A stretch of 64,000 nucleotides of DNA, from IMG/VR virus record IMGVR_UViG_3300033141_006329, positions 1 to 64,000 of that record; one strand, 5' to 3'. This document shows, piece by piece, positions 1 through 7,814 of the stretch. Position 1 is the stretch's first letter. Each line of letters starts with the position of its first letter. Made by a program: the position numbers and the translations under genes. The notes below the pieces were generated by a model, which did no database searches, was not told the DNA's origin, and saw only the letters and a list, made by a program, of their open reading frames with translations. Source of the stretch: a virus.

Positions 1-189
1 TAATTGGGGGTCATATCGTGCTTCATCTTCTTGATTAATATCACAATATCCGTCAGTAAATTTAGCATGTATTTTGTGTGTAGTTTCATCTGAAAACTTA
101 ATTCTAAAATCTAACATGGGAGTGAGCGATATATTATACGGATCTGTATTCAATTTGAAATATATTTCAGCGTCAATGTACTTTATCAA
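1..189 (-). CDS. Hypothetical protein, partial (continues beyond the left edge)
   Basis: An open frame runs from a TTG codon at 189 to the window edge (63 codons seen, no stop). A GGAG sequence lies 8 bases upstream of the TTG, next to the stop codon of the preceding gene, which suggests a coupled start. The visible part begins LIKYIDAEIYF and is rich in beta-type residues; I do not recognise it. The frame is also open a little further upstream inside the preceding gene, in the -1 frame relative to that gene, so a frameshift fusion with it is an alternative reading. Confidence 0.5.
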   Translation of the reverse strand, partial: MIKYIDAEIYFKLNTDPYNISLTPMLDFRIKFSDETTHKIHAKFTDGYCDINQEDEARYDPQL

Positions 190-200
190 ACTCTTTTCTC

Positions 201-548
201 CTAATTTATAAGCTGCGTTTTCGGAACCACTATCATTGAGATCTTTTTCTTTTCCCCCTTTTCCTTTCCTGATGCAGAATTACACTCACATTTCTCACCA
301 TCTTCATCGCACTTACAACCATACTGACACGCCTTTTCGAGTTTTTCTTTAACTTCTTTAGGTATTTCTATTCCCTTTTCTTCAACCATAGACGCACATT
401 CTCTCAGCGTTTCATTTGCATATGTGAGCATATCAATCATTTTATTATACGCTTCGTTGAACTTACCATCGTCCTTTAATTCTGTAAATTCCTTTAATTT
501 TTCATCGAGAATCTTTTTTCGGCTTTTCAAATCATCTATACTACTCAT
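201..548 (-). CDS. Hypothetical Cys-rich acidic/basic protein
   Basis: 115 residues of unknown function. The first 75 residues are charged and helical. A cysteine cluster follows (CQYGCKCDEDGEKCEC, about residues 75-90) that could bind metal or form disulfides. A lysine-rich stretch (GKEKGEKKK) comes before the end. The start overlaps the stop of the gp47-like nuclease gene upstream by 8 bases, so it is probably co-translated with it. The A-rich lysine codons near the end (AAG AAA AAG) resemble a slippery site, and the -1 frame is open from there to the left edge. Confidence 0.6.
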   Translation of the reverse strand: MSSIDDLKSRKKILDEKLKEFTELKDDGKFNEAYNKMIDMLTYANETLRECASMVEEKGIEIPKEVKEKLEKACQYGCKCDEDGEKCECNSASGKEKGEKKKISMIVVPKTQLIN

Positions 549-1557
549 TTATTAGTTCCTCCTTATTAATTAATTCCAAACCGACATTAATATATTCTTC
601 AATTTCTACTGATGGAATTCTCATCAATTCGAGATATTTCCTCATCTTTTCTTCTTCGTTCATACTACTATTTATACCACGAGTCTCGAATTCCTCCTCA
701 TATTCATCTACCACTTTTATATCTTTATCTTCGATCTCGGTTATTATTTCAGGTAGTTTATTCCTTATAGTTACAAAGTTCCCTTCATTCTTAAGTCTCG
801 TAGCCTCTTCTATAATAGTATCTTTATCTTCAATTTTATCTATTGTAAAATCAAAATATTTTCTATATCCTGTAGTCTCAATACTCTCTACTTCTAATGT
901 CTCATCATCCACTATAAGAAACCGTTTAATCTCACCGTGTTCAGCTCGTGTTAGAGGAATCAATGATCCCACATACCATAAATTATCCACAGTCTGAGGT
1001 TTATGATAATGACCACATAACACCAATTGCCATTTCTTTAAATCCCCAGAACTTATTGAGGATCGTAATGATCTTCCATTGGACAATTGTGCATCTGAAA
1101 CACCAAAATGAGACATCAAAATATTATTATCAGGTAGATCAGTTAAAACATCAACTAATCCTTTATGAACATAGGGTAGAAATGTGATATTACCATATGT
1201 AGTGGGCTTGTTTATTGTTATGACGTTCTTCGGTCCAGCTAATAAATCTATTGCTGTTCTTTCACCCGTTTTGGATGTCATATCATGATTACCATATATA
1301 ATATAAAATGTTATATCACTATACTTTTCCAAAATCTTTTTGAATATAGAAAATGCATCTACTGCCGCCATTTCTTTTGTATCATTAACATCGCCCAATA
1401 TTGCTACTTTCTCTATTTTATTTTTTCTACAATATTTGCACACATCCTCAAATGTATTGAGAACTTCGCTAAGTTTCAAGGGGATACCATTATCGTCATA
1501 CTCTCTATCTTCAAACATTCTTAAATGAATATCCCCAGTAACCCCCCATTTGCTCAT
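541..1557 (-). CDS. Recombination endonuclease subunit, SbcD/Mre11 (T4 gp47-like)
   Basis: 338-residue calcineurin-type metallophosphoesterase of the SbcD/Mre11/T4 gp47 family. The metal-binding motifs appear in order: GDIH (residues 8-11), GDVND (55-59), GNHD (89-92), SHF (about 149) and GHYHKP (about 182-187). In T4 the partner is the Rad50-like ATPase gp46, and the pair resects DNA ends for recombination-dependent replication. No gp46 is visible here; it may lie left of the window. The gene overlaps the upstream gene by 4 bases (ATGA). The C-terminal third is acidic and helical, as expected for a partner-binding region. Neighbouring SSB and UvsW-like genes fit a recombination module. Confidence 0.9.
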   Translation of the reverse strand: MSKWGVTGDIHLRMFEDREYDDNGIPLKLSEVLNTFEDVCKYCRKNKIEKVAILGDVNDTKEMAAVDAFSIFKKILEKYSDITFYIIYGNHDMTSKTGERTAIDLLAGPKNVITINKPTTYGNITFLPYVHKGLVDVLTDLPDNNILMSHFGVSDAQLSNGRSLRSSISSGDLKKWQLVLCGHYHKPQTVDNLWYVGSLIPLTRAEHGEIKRFLIVDDETLEVESIETTGYRKYFDFTIDKIEDKDTIIEEATRLKNEGNFVTIRNKLPEIITEIEDKDIKVVDEYEEEFETRGINSSMNEEEKMRKYLELMRIPSVEIEEYINVGLELINKEELINE

Positions 1558-2015
1558 ATATTTGTTCCTCCATTCATGAATAAATCAAATGTAATATTAG
1601 GATAAAATTCACCATTTATCATTATTGTTCCATATTTCCCCATAGTACCAATTGGCGTATTTACTGTTTTTTTATCTTTTATTTCATAATAGTTGAAGAA
1701 AAATCCATTAAATGCTAAGGCTGTGTATAAATTATCAATATGTATATTAGGATGAAACCGGGTATTATTAGTTATATCGCTAAAACCAAAATCAATATGA
1801 TCCATATCATAGCCCCTAAGTTCAAAATATTTCAATATATCACTTCTAATTACACCATATAAAAATATCAAATCAGCATCGCTTCTATATGCTCGTCCAA
1901 CCAATTCCTCCGAAGCTTTTTTTATAATCTTATCTACAGGATCTTTATACAACTTTGTCAAATATATGATTATATCTGTCCATTTAAAATCAATAAATCT
2001 ATCCTCAACACTCAC
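1554..2015 (-). CDS. Hypothetical protein, GTG start
   Basis: I start this gene at GTG 2015, which overlaps the stop codon of the small membrane-protein gene upstream as GTGA; a GGAGG lies 11 bases before it. The frame is open up to 2114, but that extension coincides with the other small gene in a different frame, so I do not favour it. The product is about 154 residues, begins (V)SVEDRFIDF, and contains no motif I know. It ends in a TGA that overlaps the start of the gp47-like gene, so this is part of a coupled string of genes. Confidence 0.6.
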   Translation of the reverse strand: MSVEDRFIDFKWTDIIIYLTKLYKDPVDKIIKKASEELVGRAYRSDADLIFLYGVIRSDILKYFELRGYDMDHIDFGFSDITNNTRFHPNIHIDNLYTALAFNGFFFNYYEIKDKKTVNTPIGTMGKYGTIMINGEFYPNITFDLFMNGGTNI

Positions 2016-2188
2016 TTCCTTTTTAACCTCCATAACCTCCATATTATTATTGGCGCAATTGGATAACAATATATACCAAGCGCGCACAACAAAACTCTTT
2101 TCGGGTAGCCACAACCCCTATCTGTAGCTATAAGCAATATTGATATACTCATAACATAAACAACGAACTCAGCTATAACCCATCCCAT
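2012..2188 (-). CDS. Small two-span membrane protein
   Basis: 58-residue ORF found by reading the apparent gap before the clamp-like gene. ATG at 2188 is preceded by AGGAG 8 bases upstream. The protein starts MGWVIAEFVVYVMSISILLI, a clear membrane segment, followed by a short basic loop with cysteines (GCGYPKR), a second hydrophobic stretch (VLLCALGIYCYPIAPIIIW) and a basic tail (RLWRLKRK). The size and shape suit a small phage membrane protein, but there is no specific evidence for a holin. Its TGA overlaps the GTG start of the next gene. Confidence 0.65.
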   Translation of the reverse strand: MGWVIAEFVVYVMSISILLIATDRGCGYPKRVLLCALGIYCYPIAPIIIWRLWRLKRK

Positions 2189-2206
2189 ATGATTATCTCC
2201 TATATT

Positions 2207-3034
2207 TTAGAAAGGCGCACCATCTCCAATATCCTCCTCATCATCCTCATCATCCTCATCATCTTTGATCATTTCGCTTATACACCAGATTGATATTGGA
2301 ATGTCTTCACTTGTTGTTGTTAAATTAAGCAATAAGTTATCACCATCATTTCTGAAATAACCCTTTATGATAACATTATCATCAGTAAGCATAAATGGTA
2401 ATATAGGAAAAACACAATCACAATTGACTTCTGTTTCTAACTCAACTGTCATCAGTTTTCCTGTAGTAACTGACGAATTGTTATCTGTAGTTGTTACTAT
2501 AAAATCAGCCTTACCACCTCTAAACTCTACCTTTAATTTACTTGCTGCTAATCCTTTTTGAAATGCAGCTAATCTATCTATTAGGAATTTTTCCAATTCA
2601 TATTCAAATATAACATCATCATCTGCTAAAGACAATTTCGTCTGAAAATCATCCTCAGTCATATAAGGATTAGACATATATTTCTCGATCGGTTTAGTTA
2701 CTTCTATCTGACTGTGTTCATCTCTAAACTTATAGGATGCGCCATTATCAATCTCGATATTTCTTTTTTGTTTCTTGAATGGCTCTAACAATCCTACCTT
2801 AGTAGCTATCCCTGTAAGATGAATAGTTTCGTTGCCCAACACCGAGCTAACATCTATTGATATCAATGAATTTTTCCTATCTGAATGCTGACAAATTTTC
2901 CCATCGACTATAGATAAATCTGTACATAGTTTAGATATAGTATCAAATACTGATAACAACTTTGAAAAATCTTCACTATCAACTTCTATAACACTTCCCT
3001 CCTCAGAGGTTAATTTCTTTAAATCCTCACTCAT
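2207..3034 (-). CDS. Putative DNA sliding-clamp-like protein with SSB-type acidic tail
   Basis: 275 residues. The body has the alternating beta-strand texture and two-part layout of PCNA/gp45 clamps, with a late strand pair (IKGYFR..LLLNL) similar to the end of clamp domains; this is a weak, by-eye call. The last 20 residues are almost all Asp/Glu, encoded by a GAT/GAG tandem run, and end in GDGAPF. An acidic tail ending in PF is the hallmark of bacterial SSB C-termini that recruit partner proteins. The gene sits two genes downstream of the SSB gene and next to recombination genes. It could instead be a T4 gp32-like or other ssDNA-binding protein. Confidence 0.45.
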   Translation of the reverse strand: MSEDLKKLTSEEGSVIEVDSEDFSKLLSVFDTISKLCTDLSIVDGKICQHSDRKNSLISIDVSSVLGNETIHLTGIATKVGLLEPFKKQKRNIEIDNGASYKFRDEHSQIEVTKPIEKYMSNPYMTEDDFQTKLSLADDDVIFEYELEKFLIDRLAAFQKGLAASKLKVEFRGGKADFIVTTTDNNSSVTTGKLMTVELETEVNCDCVFPILPFMLTDDNVIIKGYFRNDGDNLLLNLTTTSEDIPISIWCISEMIKDDEDDEDDEEDIGDGAPF

Positions 3035-3051
3035 GAACCTTTTTCCTTTCT

Positions 3052-3267
3052 CTACTTCTTCAAATCTTTCAATTGTTCTTTTACTATTTCAATTTCTTCC
3101 TTTTCAATGAAGTCTGTTACTTCTTCATTCTCATCAAAACCAAAAACTTTACAGAATTTTTTAAATTGCTCCCACTTATTGTCATCCTTAACTTCTCTAT
3201 TGAAAACATCGGCAAAATCGTCCAATCTCATTGAATTGCCTTTAATTATTTTAACCTCTTTTTTCAT
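3052..3267 (-). CDS. Hypothetical small charged protein
   Basis: 71 residues, highly charged and probably all helical (MKKEVKIIKGNSMRLDDFAD at the start, IVKEQLKDLKK at the end). It lies between the SSB gene and the clamp-like gene with short gaps, so it is probably a replication accessory factor by position only. No recognised motif. Confidence 0.6.
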   Translation of the reverse strand: MKKEVKIIKGNSMRLDDFADVFNREVKDDNKWEQFKKFCKVFGFDENEEVTDFIEKEEIEIVKEQLKDLKK

Positions 3268-3278
3268 GATTCAGATTC

Positions 3279-3698
3279 CTAATTAAAATTTCTTGCTGGG
3301 GAAGTCATGGATCGATCCATTATTGGGGCCGCACCAAATGTATTGACGGGTCTGGTTTCTATATCATGATCCTCTACCCTCACTTTTCTGTCCAATAAAG
3401 ATATAGCATCTGCAATGATTTGTATATTCTTTATTTGAACATTATCTATCATTCGATCTTCTGGATCAAGTTTGCCAACTACTATAATGCGATCCCCTTT
3501 CTTAAATTTGCGAGCAACGGTTTCTGCCAATTGCCGGAAGCATACTATTTTTATCCAACATACTTTTTTGTTACCTTCCCTATCTTTCATCGGGGAATCA
3601 TATGCCATTCCCATTGTGGTTACAGGGTTCCCTTTAGCTGCATATCTCAATTCGGGATCTCTGCCCAAATTCCCAGCTAACGTTATTTGATTTATCAT
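3279..3698 (-). CDS. ssb: Single-stranded DNA-binding protein (bacterial OB-fold type)
   Basis: 139 residues beginning MINQITLAGNLGRDPELRY, a classic start of bacterial SSB. The OB-fold signatures are present (GRDPELRYAAKGNPVTTMGMA; WIKIVCFRQLAETVARKFKKGD; IIVVGKL). It would coat ssDNA during replication and recombination. Unlike host SSBs it lacks the acidic C-terminal tip; it ends SPARNFN. Two nearby genes (2207-3034 and 21628-22338) carry acidic tails instead. It precedes the clamp-like gene in the same transcription direction. Confidence 0.92.
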   Translation of the reverse strand: MINQITLAGNLGRDPELRYAAKGNPVTTMGMAYDSPMKDREGNKKVCWIKIVCFRQLAETVARKFKKGDRIIVVGKLDPEDRMIDNVQIKNIQIIADAISLLDRKVRVEDHDIETRPVNTFGAAPIMDRSMTSPARNFN

Positions 3699-3742
3699 CA
3701 GAATACTCCTTAATTATAAAATTATCTCTTTAACCTATATAC

Positions 3743-4126
3743 TTACATTTTGTTTCCCGATTTATTGTACATTATCTGAGAATTTTTAAGCCTTTCCTCC
3801 AGATTTGAAACTGCATAAATTTCCTCCCCCTGAATATTATGTTCCAAATCTAATACTCTTATGTGCGCTTCATCGTTATTTATACTAATTGATTCTTCTC
3901 CTGCTAATTGCTTGCTCGTTACTGTTATAGTAAGAGGCATTGGCGGCAATGATAATAGTTTTATATCTATCTCTTTGAGATCTGTTCCTTTATTTTCTAC
4001 TCTTGTAACTACAGCCCATGCCATACCATTCTGTGATAATAATAAAAACATTATATCCCCGATATCAACTTCTTTCTTTGATGGTAGTATTGTATTTAAT
4101 TTTGAAATAATTTCTGAAAATTCCAT
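3743..4126 (-). CDS. Hypothetical protein
   Basis: 127 residues, mixed alpha/beta, starting MEFSEIISKLNTILPSKKEV. It has no motif I can name. It lies immediately downstream of the UvsW-like helicase gene (12-base gap) and upstream of SSB, so a recombination or replication role is possible by position only. Confidence 0.6.
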   Translation of the reverse strand: MEFSEIISKLNTILPSKKEVDIGDIMFLLLSQNGMAWAVVTRVENKGTDLKEIDIKLLSLPPMPLTITVTSKQLAGEESISINNDEAHIRVLDLEHNIQGEEIYAVSNLEERLKNSQIMYNKSGNKM

Positions 4127-4138
4127 TTTAATTTCTCC

Positions 4139-5539
4139 TCATAATTTTATAGTTTCTATCTTCCATCCATGCTTTTTATAAATTTCTATTCGTTGTTCGG
4201 ATTTCCTTATAAACCAATTCACTTTAGTATTACTCTCAATCGAGTTGGTTTTAGGCCCCTCTGTATCGATCAAATCCATAACTATGGGAATTTTCTTCCC
4301 CTCCAATTGTCTCTGTATTCTTCCGACACTTTGTAGGACATTTGTTGATGGCGTTGAATGTATTAAACAATCCAAATCTTTTCTATTGTTTCCATCCCGT
4401 GCAGCAAGATACGTTGCAAATATCACCTTTCTTTTATGAAAGGCCGTATCCAAATCATCTGTATTCGAAACAGACAATCTCTCTTCTGAAGTTGTCCCGG
4501 GTATAAATATACCTATGTCTTCTTTGGGTACTAAAGATTTCTTTGCTAATTCTAACAATGTCAATTTTCTCTCTCCTAATATGAGAGTGATCCTTCCTTT
4601 ATCGTAGCATTTTTTAACTAATTTGGATACAGTATCAATATATTTTTGAGATTTGGTTGCTTGCTTGAGATATCTACTTCGACTATATCTTCCTCCCCAA
4701 CATATATATTTTTTATATCTCCCATAAATACCAAATGAAAAGTATATCAAATATATTATTGGTTTTAATATTTCCCCCTCCCCTGGTTCTAGATAAGTAG
4801 TTTCACCTGTATGATATTTGATAATATCATCATTACCATCATTTCTGCTAGGTGTAGCACTTAAACCAAATATCCTTTTACATCTCAAACTCAAAGATGA
4901 TTTAGAAAACTCTTCGGGGCCTATGCCTATATGTACTTCATCGACAAACGCCATTCCAATTCCTGAATTATGCAAGGCTGTCATAAATTCATTATTCTCA
5001 TGCTTTATTGCATATGGTATTATATGTTCTGTGCTGAGTATTATTTTCTTCTGAAAGACCTTTTCATAATTCTTGGTAGATAATTTTCCTATATCGTCCT
5101 CAGTTAAATTTGTAAATTTTAATATCTCACTTTTCCATTGCTCTAATAGTTTCACCTTATGAGCAAATATTATTGTGCGTTTTTTGATTGCTGATATAGC
5201 TGCTATAGCTGCTACAGTTTTTCCTGATCCTGGTTCCAAACATAGTAAGCCGTTGTTATTCTCAGATAATAATTTTATGGCTTTTATCTGTCTGTCGGTA
5301 TTAGGAATTATATTACATTCTATTTCTATATCAACACCTTCATCGGTAAGATCCTTTATTTTATCTGTTACTGGATAAAATCTAGGGATTAGAATATAGT
5401 CTCCCATATCCTCATAAAATCTCATCTTATCTACTTCACCGTTATACCCATACACTATCCTATTTAGATCTCTTTCTATAACCTCAAAATTAGGATGTGA
5501 TTTGGGTAACTCTATTCCTCCACTCCTCTTTAACCTCAT
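4139..5539 (-). CDS. uvsW: SF2 DNA helicase, T4 UvsW-like
   Basis: 466-residue superfamily 2 helicase. Walker A is EPGSGKT (about residues 101-107), motif II is DEVH (about 200-203), motif III is GLSATPSR (about 226-233), and motif VI is QSVGRIQRQ near residue 410. This order and spacing match the UvsW/RadD-like helicases that unwind branched DNA and R-loops and help convert origin-dependent to recombination-dependent replication in T4. The N-terminal 95 residues probably form the small substrate-binding domain. Its place beside SSB and gp47 supports this. Confidence 0.85.
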   Translation of the reverse strand: MRLKRSGGIELPKSHPNFEVIERDLNRIVYGYNGEVDKMRFYEDMGDYILIPRFYPVTDKIKDLTDEGVDIEIECNIIPNTDRQIKAIKLLSENNNGLLCLEPGSGKTVAAIAAISAIKKRTIIFAHKVKLLEQWKSEILKFTNLTEDDIGKLSTKNYEKVFQKKIILSTEHIIPYAIKHENNEFMTALHNSGIGMAFVDEVHIGIGPEEFSKSSLSLRCKRIFGLSATPSRNDGNDDIIKYHTGETTYLEPGEGEILKPIIYLIYFSFGIYGRYKKYICWGGRYSRSRYLKQATKSQKYIDTVSKLVKKCYDKGRITLILGERKLTLLELAKKSLVPKEDIGIFIPGTTSEERLSVSNTDDLDTAFHKRKVIFATYLAARDGNNRKDLDCLIHSTPSTNVLQSVGRIQRQLEGKKIPIVMDLIDTEGPKTNSIESNTKVNWFIRKSEQRIEIYKKHGWKIETIKL

Positions 5540-5555
5540 TTATTTCTATTCCTCT

Positions 5556-6224
5556 CTACCTATTGCATAATTCCAACTCATATTCCTCTATCTCTTCTGG
5601 GCCAAATATACAACAACTACTTGGTGTCTCCCAAAAATCTATACGATGTAAACTACAATCGTCTGTAAAATCTAGGCACAATTTATCAAAAGCCCACTTT
5701 ATTATATTCTCAGAGGTAGGGTTATTTATTGTATCATTGAGTAAAGTGTGGTCCAATTTAGATATTATCTTATCCTTCACCAACTTTTTCAATACAACGA
5801 AATCAATAACCATTCCAGTCTCAGGATCTACTGGTCCCTTTATATATATTCTAATTTTTCCCCGGTGGCCATGGAGGGCACTGCAAGGACCAATATAGTC
5901 AGGGAGGAAATGTGCAAAATCAAATTCAAAATCCTTATATATTATCATTTCTGGCATTTTAATTTCTCCTTTATTTATCCTTCTTTGAAATTTATCTGTT
6001 AACAAATCACCGATCAAATTCCCCAGATCTTTTATCATATAATACACCCCATAGAAAAATGCGCCCCCAACAAGGCCCAGTTGCCATATCATATTAATAT
6101 CCATAACAAATGCAGATTCTTGGATTGTTCCATAATCTGATATAATTGCCACCATGAACCAAATATAAAATATCATAGCAGCTATTTTTCCTAAATTATT
6201 GAAAGTATTTTTTAAATCGTTCAT
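5556..6224 (-). CDS. queD: QueD-like 6-carboxytetrahydropterin synthase joined to an N-terminal membrane segment
   Basis: From residue 90 on this is a QueD/PTPS-fold enzyme: zinc-ligand FAHF, then GPCSALHGH (catalytic Cys plus two His ligands), LDHTLLND, NPTSENI and a late Glu (WETPSS). QueD converts dihydroneopterin triphosphate to 6-carboxytetrahydropterin on the 7-deazaguanine (queuosine/preQ) pathway. Upstream in the same frame, with no stop, are 89 residues with two membrane spans (about 14-29 and 46-63), starting at ATG 6224 behind an AGGAGG. A second perfect AGGAG stands 8 bases before ATG 5957 (MPEMIIYKDF), the natural QueD start. The locus may therefore make a membrane-tethered long form and a soluble short form. 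The neighbouring radical SAM gene could supply the next step. Confidence 0.85.
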   Translation of the reverse strand: MNDLKNTFNNLGKIAAMIFYIWFMVAIISDYGTIQESAFVMDINMIWQLGLVGGAFFYGVYYMIKDLGNLIGDLLTDKFQRRINKGEIKMPEMIIYKDFEFDFAHFLPDYIGPCSALHGHRGKIRIYIKGPVDPETGMVIDFVVLKKLVKDKIISKLDHTLLNDTINNPTSENIIKWAFDKLCLDFTDDCSLHRIDFWETPSSCCIFGPEEIEEYELELCNR

Positions 6225-6235
6225 ATTTTTCCTCC

Positions 6236-6865
6236 TCATAAAAATGTATTAGTTATTGAATTATCAGGCATATAGTAAATATTATAATCTCCTGCATCTA
6301 AGTAAAATAGTTGGGTATATTTATTTCTAATTTCCTCATACCGACCACTATCATCAAACCCCACTAACTGTTTTATTGTGAATTGACATTTATATTTATT
6401 TTGAAAATTCAAATATTCTTCAATCATTTCATCTGTTGTATTTGATGTAACCAGATGAGTTATTCTTACATTAGTTAGTTTTGTTAAATATTCCAAATAT
6501 TCAACATCGCCTGATAATATATCACTTGAAAACACGCATCTGTTAACGTGCTTTCTCCAAAAATTCTGATGGGTAAATTGTTCTCGCGTGTGTATATCTA
6601 CTTTCATTCCAAGGCTCTCTGTTATTTCAAAAAATCTTATCCACCACCCAACGTGTCTATCATATTTGTAAAGGCTATCACCTCCGCCAGACACAGATAC
6701 TTTTCCTTTGTCTCTGTGTTCAATTAAGAATTTTTCTAATTTCTTCCAATCCGTTTCTAATCTAATATTCTCCAGACGGTGACCCTTCCAAATACAATAC
6801 CAGCATTTGGCCCTACATCCGAAATTTGTAATTACTGAAATATTTGTGCTAATTGGCCGCAACAT
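6236..6865 (-). CDS. Small radical SAM enzyme (QueE-like by context)
   Basis: 209 residues with a CxxxCxxC cluster (GCRAKCWYCIWKGH, about residues 17-30) that would hold a 4Fe-4S cluster for S-adenosylmethionine cleavage, followed by a glycine-rich strand (VSGGGDSLYKY) in the place of the usual GGEP motif. The length is near that of QueE, the radical SAM enzyme that acts after QueD, and it sits directly upstream of queD. That assignment is inference: the GGEP motif is altered and I see no specific QueE residue. The start overlaps the RlmN-like gene by 34 bases and has GAGGAGG 7 bases upstream. Confidence 0.75.
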   Translation of the reverse strand: MLRPISTNISVITNFGCRAKCWYCIWKGHRLENIRLETDWKKLEKFLIEHRDKGKVSVSGGGDSLYKYDRHVGWWIRFFEITESLGMKVDIHTREQFTHQNFWRKHVNRCVFSSDILSGDVEYLEYLTKLTNVRITHLVTSNTTDEMIEEYLNFQNKYKCQFTIKQLVGFDDSGRYEEIRNKYTQLFYLDAGDYNIYYMPDNSITNTFL

Positions 6866-7812
6866 AATCCTGCCTCCTCACATTTTGCTATTGCATCAAT
6901 AACTGTAGGAACTCCTATTTTGTTAAAGTCATTCCCTAATTTTTCCAAAACTTCATAGTTATTATAATTAGCATATGTCTCAAGATGGTTTGTTTCAGAT
7001 CTAATTGTACTATTTAAAGGAATTAATTTCACCCTAAATCTATCACCAGTCAATCCCATTCTTTTCAACTTATTCACATCTATCTCAATGCCCTCCATAA
7101 CAATAAAATTTAGAGTAACTGTTCTATTCGTAATTTCGAATTTATTAAGATAGTTAATTATCTCTTCTATACCCAATACATCTGCCCCACCAAATAACTC
7201 TTTTCTTTTCGATTCATTTGTGGAATTAACTGATATCTGAAAATGTAAAAACCCATCATAATTATTTTCCTTAACTTCCATCACTCTATCAATAATCTCA
7301 AATCCATCCACACCTTCTATTGTTTTTCTTGGCAATATACTATTAAAACAAGGTAACCATCTATAATGTCTACTCATCGAGCGAGAAATTACGGGAAGCC
7401 TCTTAACAATCGTTAATACATTATCTATATTGTGCGCAGGTTCTCCCATTCTAGCAAACCCTATTTTAACTTTATCCGAACGTTGAACATAAGGTGAAAG
7501 ATCTAAAATTAAACGAATCTGGTTTTCTATTTCTATGTCTGTTAAATTTCCTTTAAATTCTAAACTCGGCACATCACAAAACTGACATTTGTGTGGGCAC
7601 CCTTTTTGAGTAGAAACAGTTAATAACCATTTTTCACTATAAGGTTTCAAATGTTTCCATATAATATGAGGATCTAAAGAATTTCTAACTTCGTAATTTT
7701 CTTTGCCGCCAACTGAAACATCTCTCATTTCAGTACATTCAATGAGATATCCATCACAGTCTACTAAAAATATTCTTCCACTTGGAAGATGACATACATC
7801 TTTAATTCTCAT
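6832..7812 (-). CDS. RlmN/Cfr-family radical SAM methyltransferase-like protein
   Basis: 326 residues. Family marks are seen in order: CPHKCQFC (4Fe-4S cluster, about residues 73-80), FARMGEPAHN (RlmN-type GMGEP loop), FQISVNSTNESKRKELFG (matches the SLHAPND region), LNFIVMEG, VKLIPLNS, and near the end CCGQLA. The CGQLA cysteine is the residue that carries the methyl group in RlmN and Cfr, so the methylating mechanism looks intact. Known members methylate A2503 of 23S rRNA (C2 by RlmN, C8 by Cfr) and, for RlmN, A37 of some tRNAs. A phage copy could alter host or phage RNA. It is the first of three consecutive genes with QueD and another radical SAM enzyme. Confidence 0.8.
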   Translation of the reverse strand: MRIKDVCHLPSGRIFLVDCDGYLIECTEMRDVSVGGKENYEVRNSLDPHIIWKHLKPYSEKWLLTVSTQKGCPHKCQFCDVPSLEFKGNLTDIEIENQIRLILDLSPYVQRSDKVKIGFARMGEPAHNIDNVLTIVKRLPVISRSMSRHYRWLPCFNSILPRKTIEGVDGFEIIDRVMEVKENNYDGFLHFQISVNSTNESKRKELFGGADVLGIEEIINYLNKFEITNRTVTLNFIVMEGIEIDVNKLKRMGLTGDRFRVKLIPLNSTIRSETNHLETYANYNNYEVLEKLGNDFNKIGVPTVIDAIAKCEEAGLCCGQLAQIFQ

Positions 7813-7814
7813 TT

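Noticed and set aside
948-1524. Plus-strand ORFs across the window (this and many similar ones)
   Set aside because: All plus-strand ORFs lie opposite well-supported minus-strand genes, lack ribosome binding sites or family motifs, and look like shadows.
2221-2275. Short tandem repeat of ATCCTC/ATC units, possible CRISPR or microsatellite
   Set aside because: It codes for the Asp/Glu tail of the clamp-like protein; there are no spacers.
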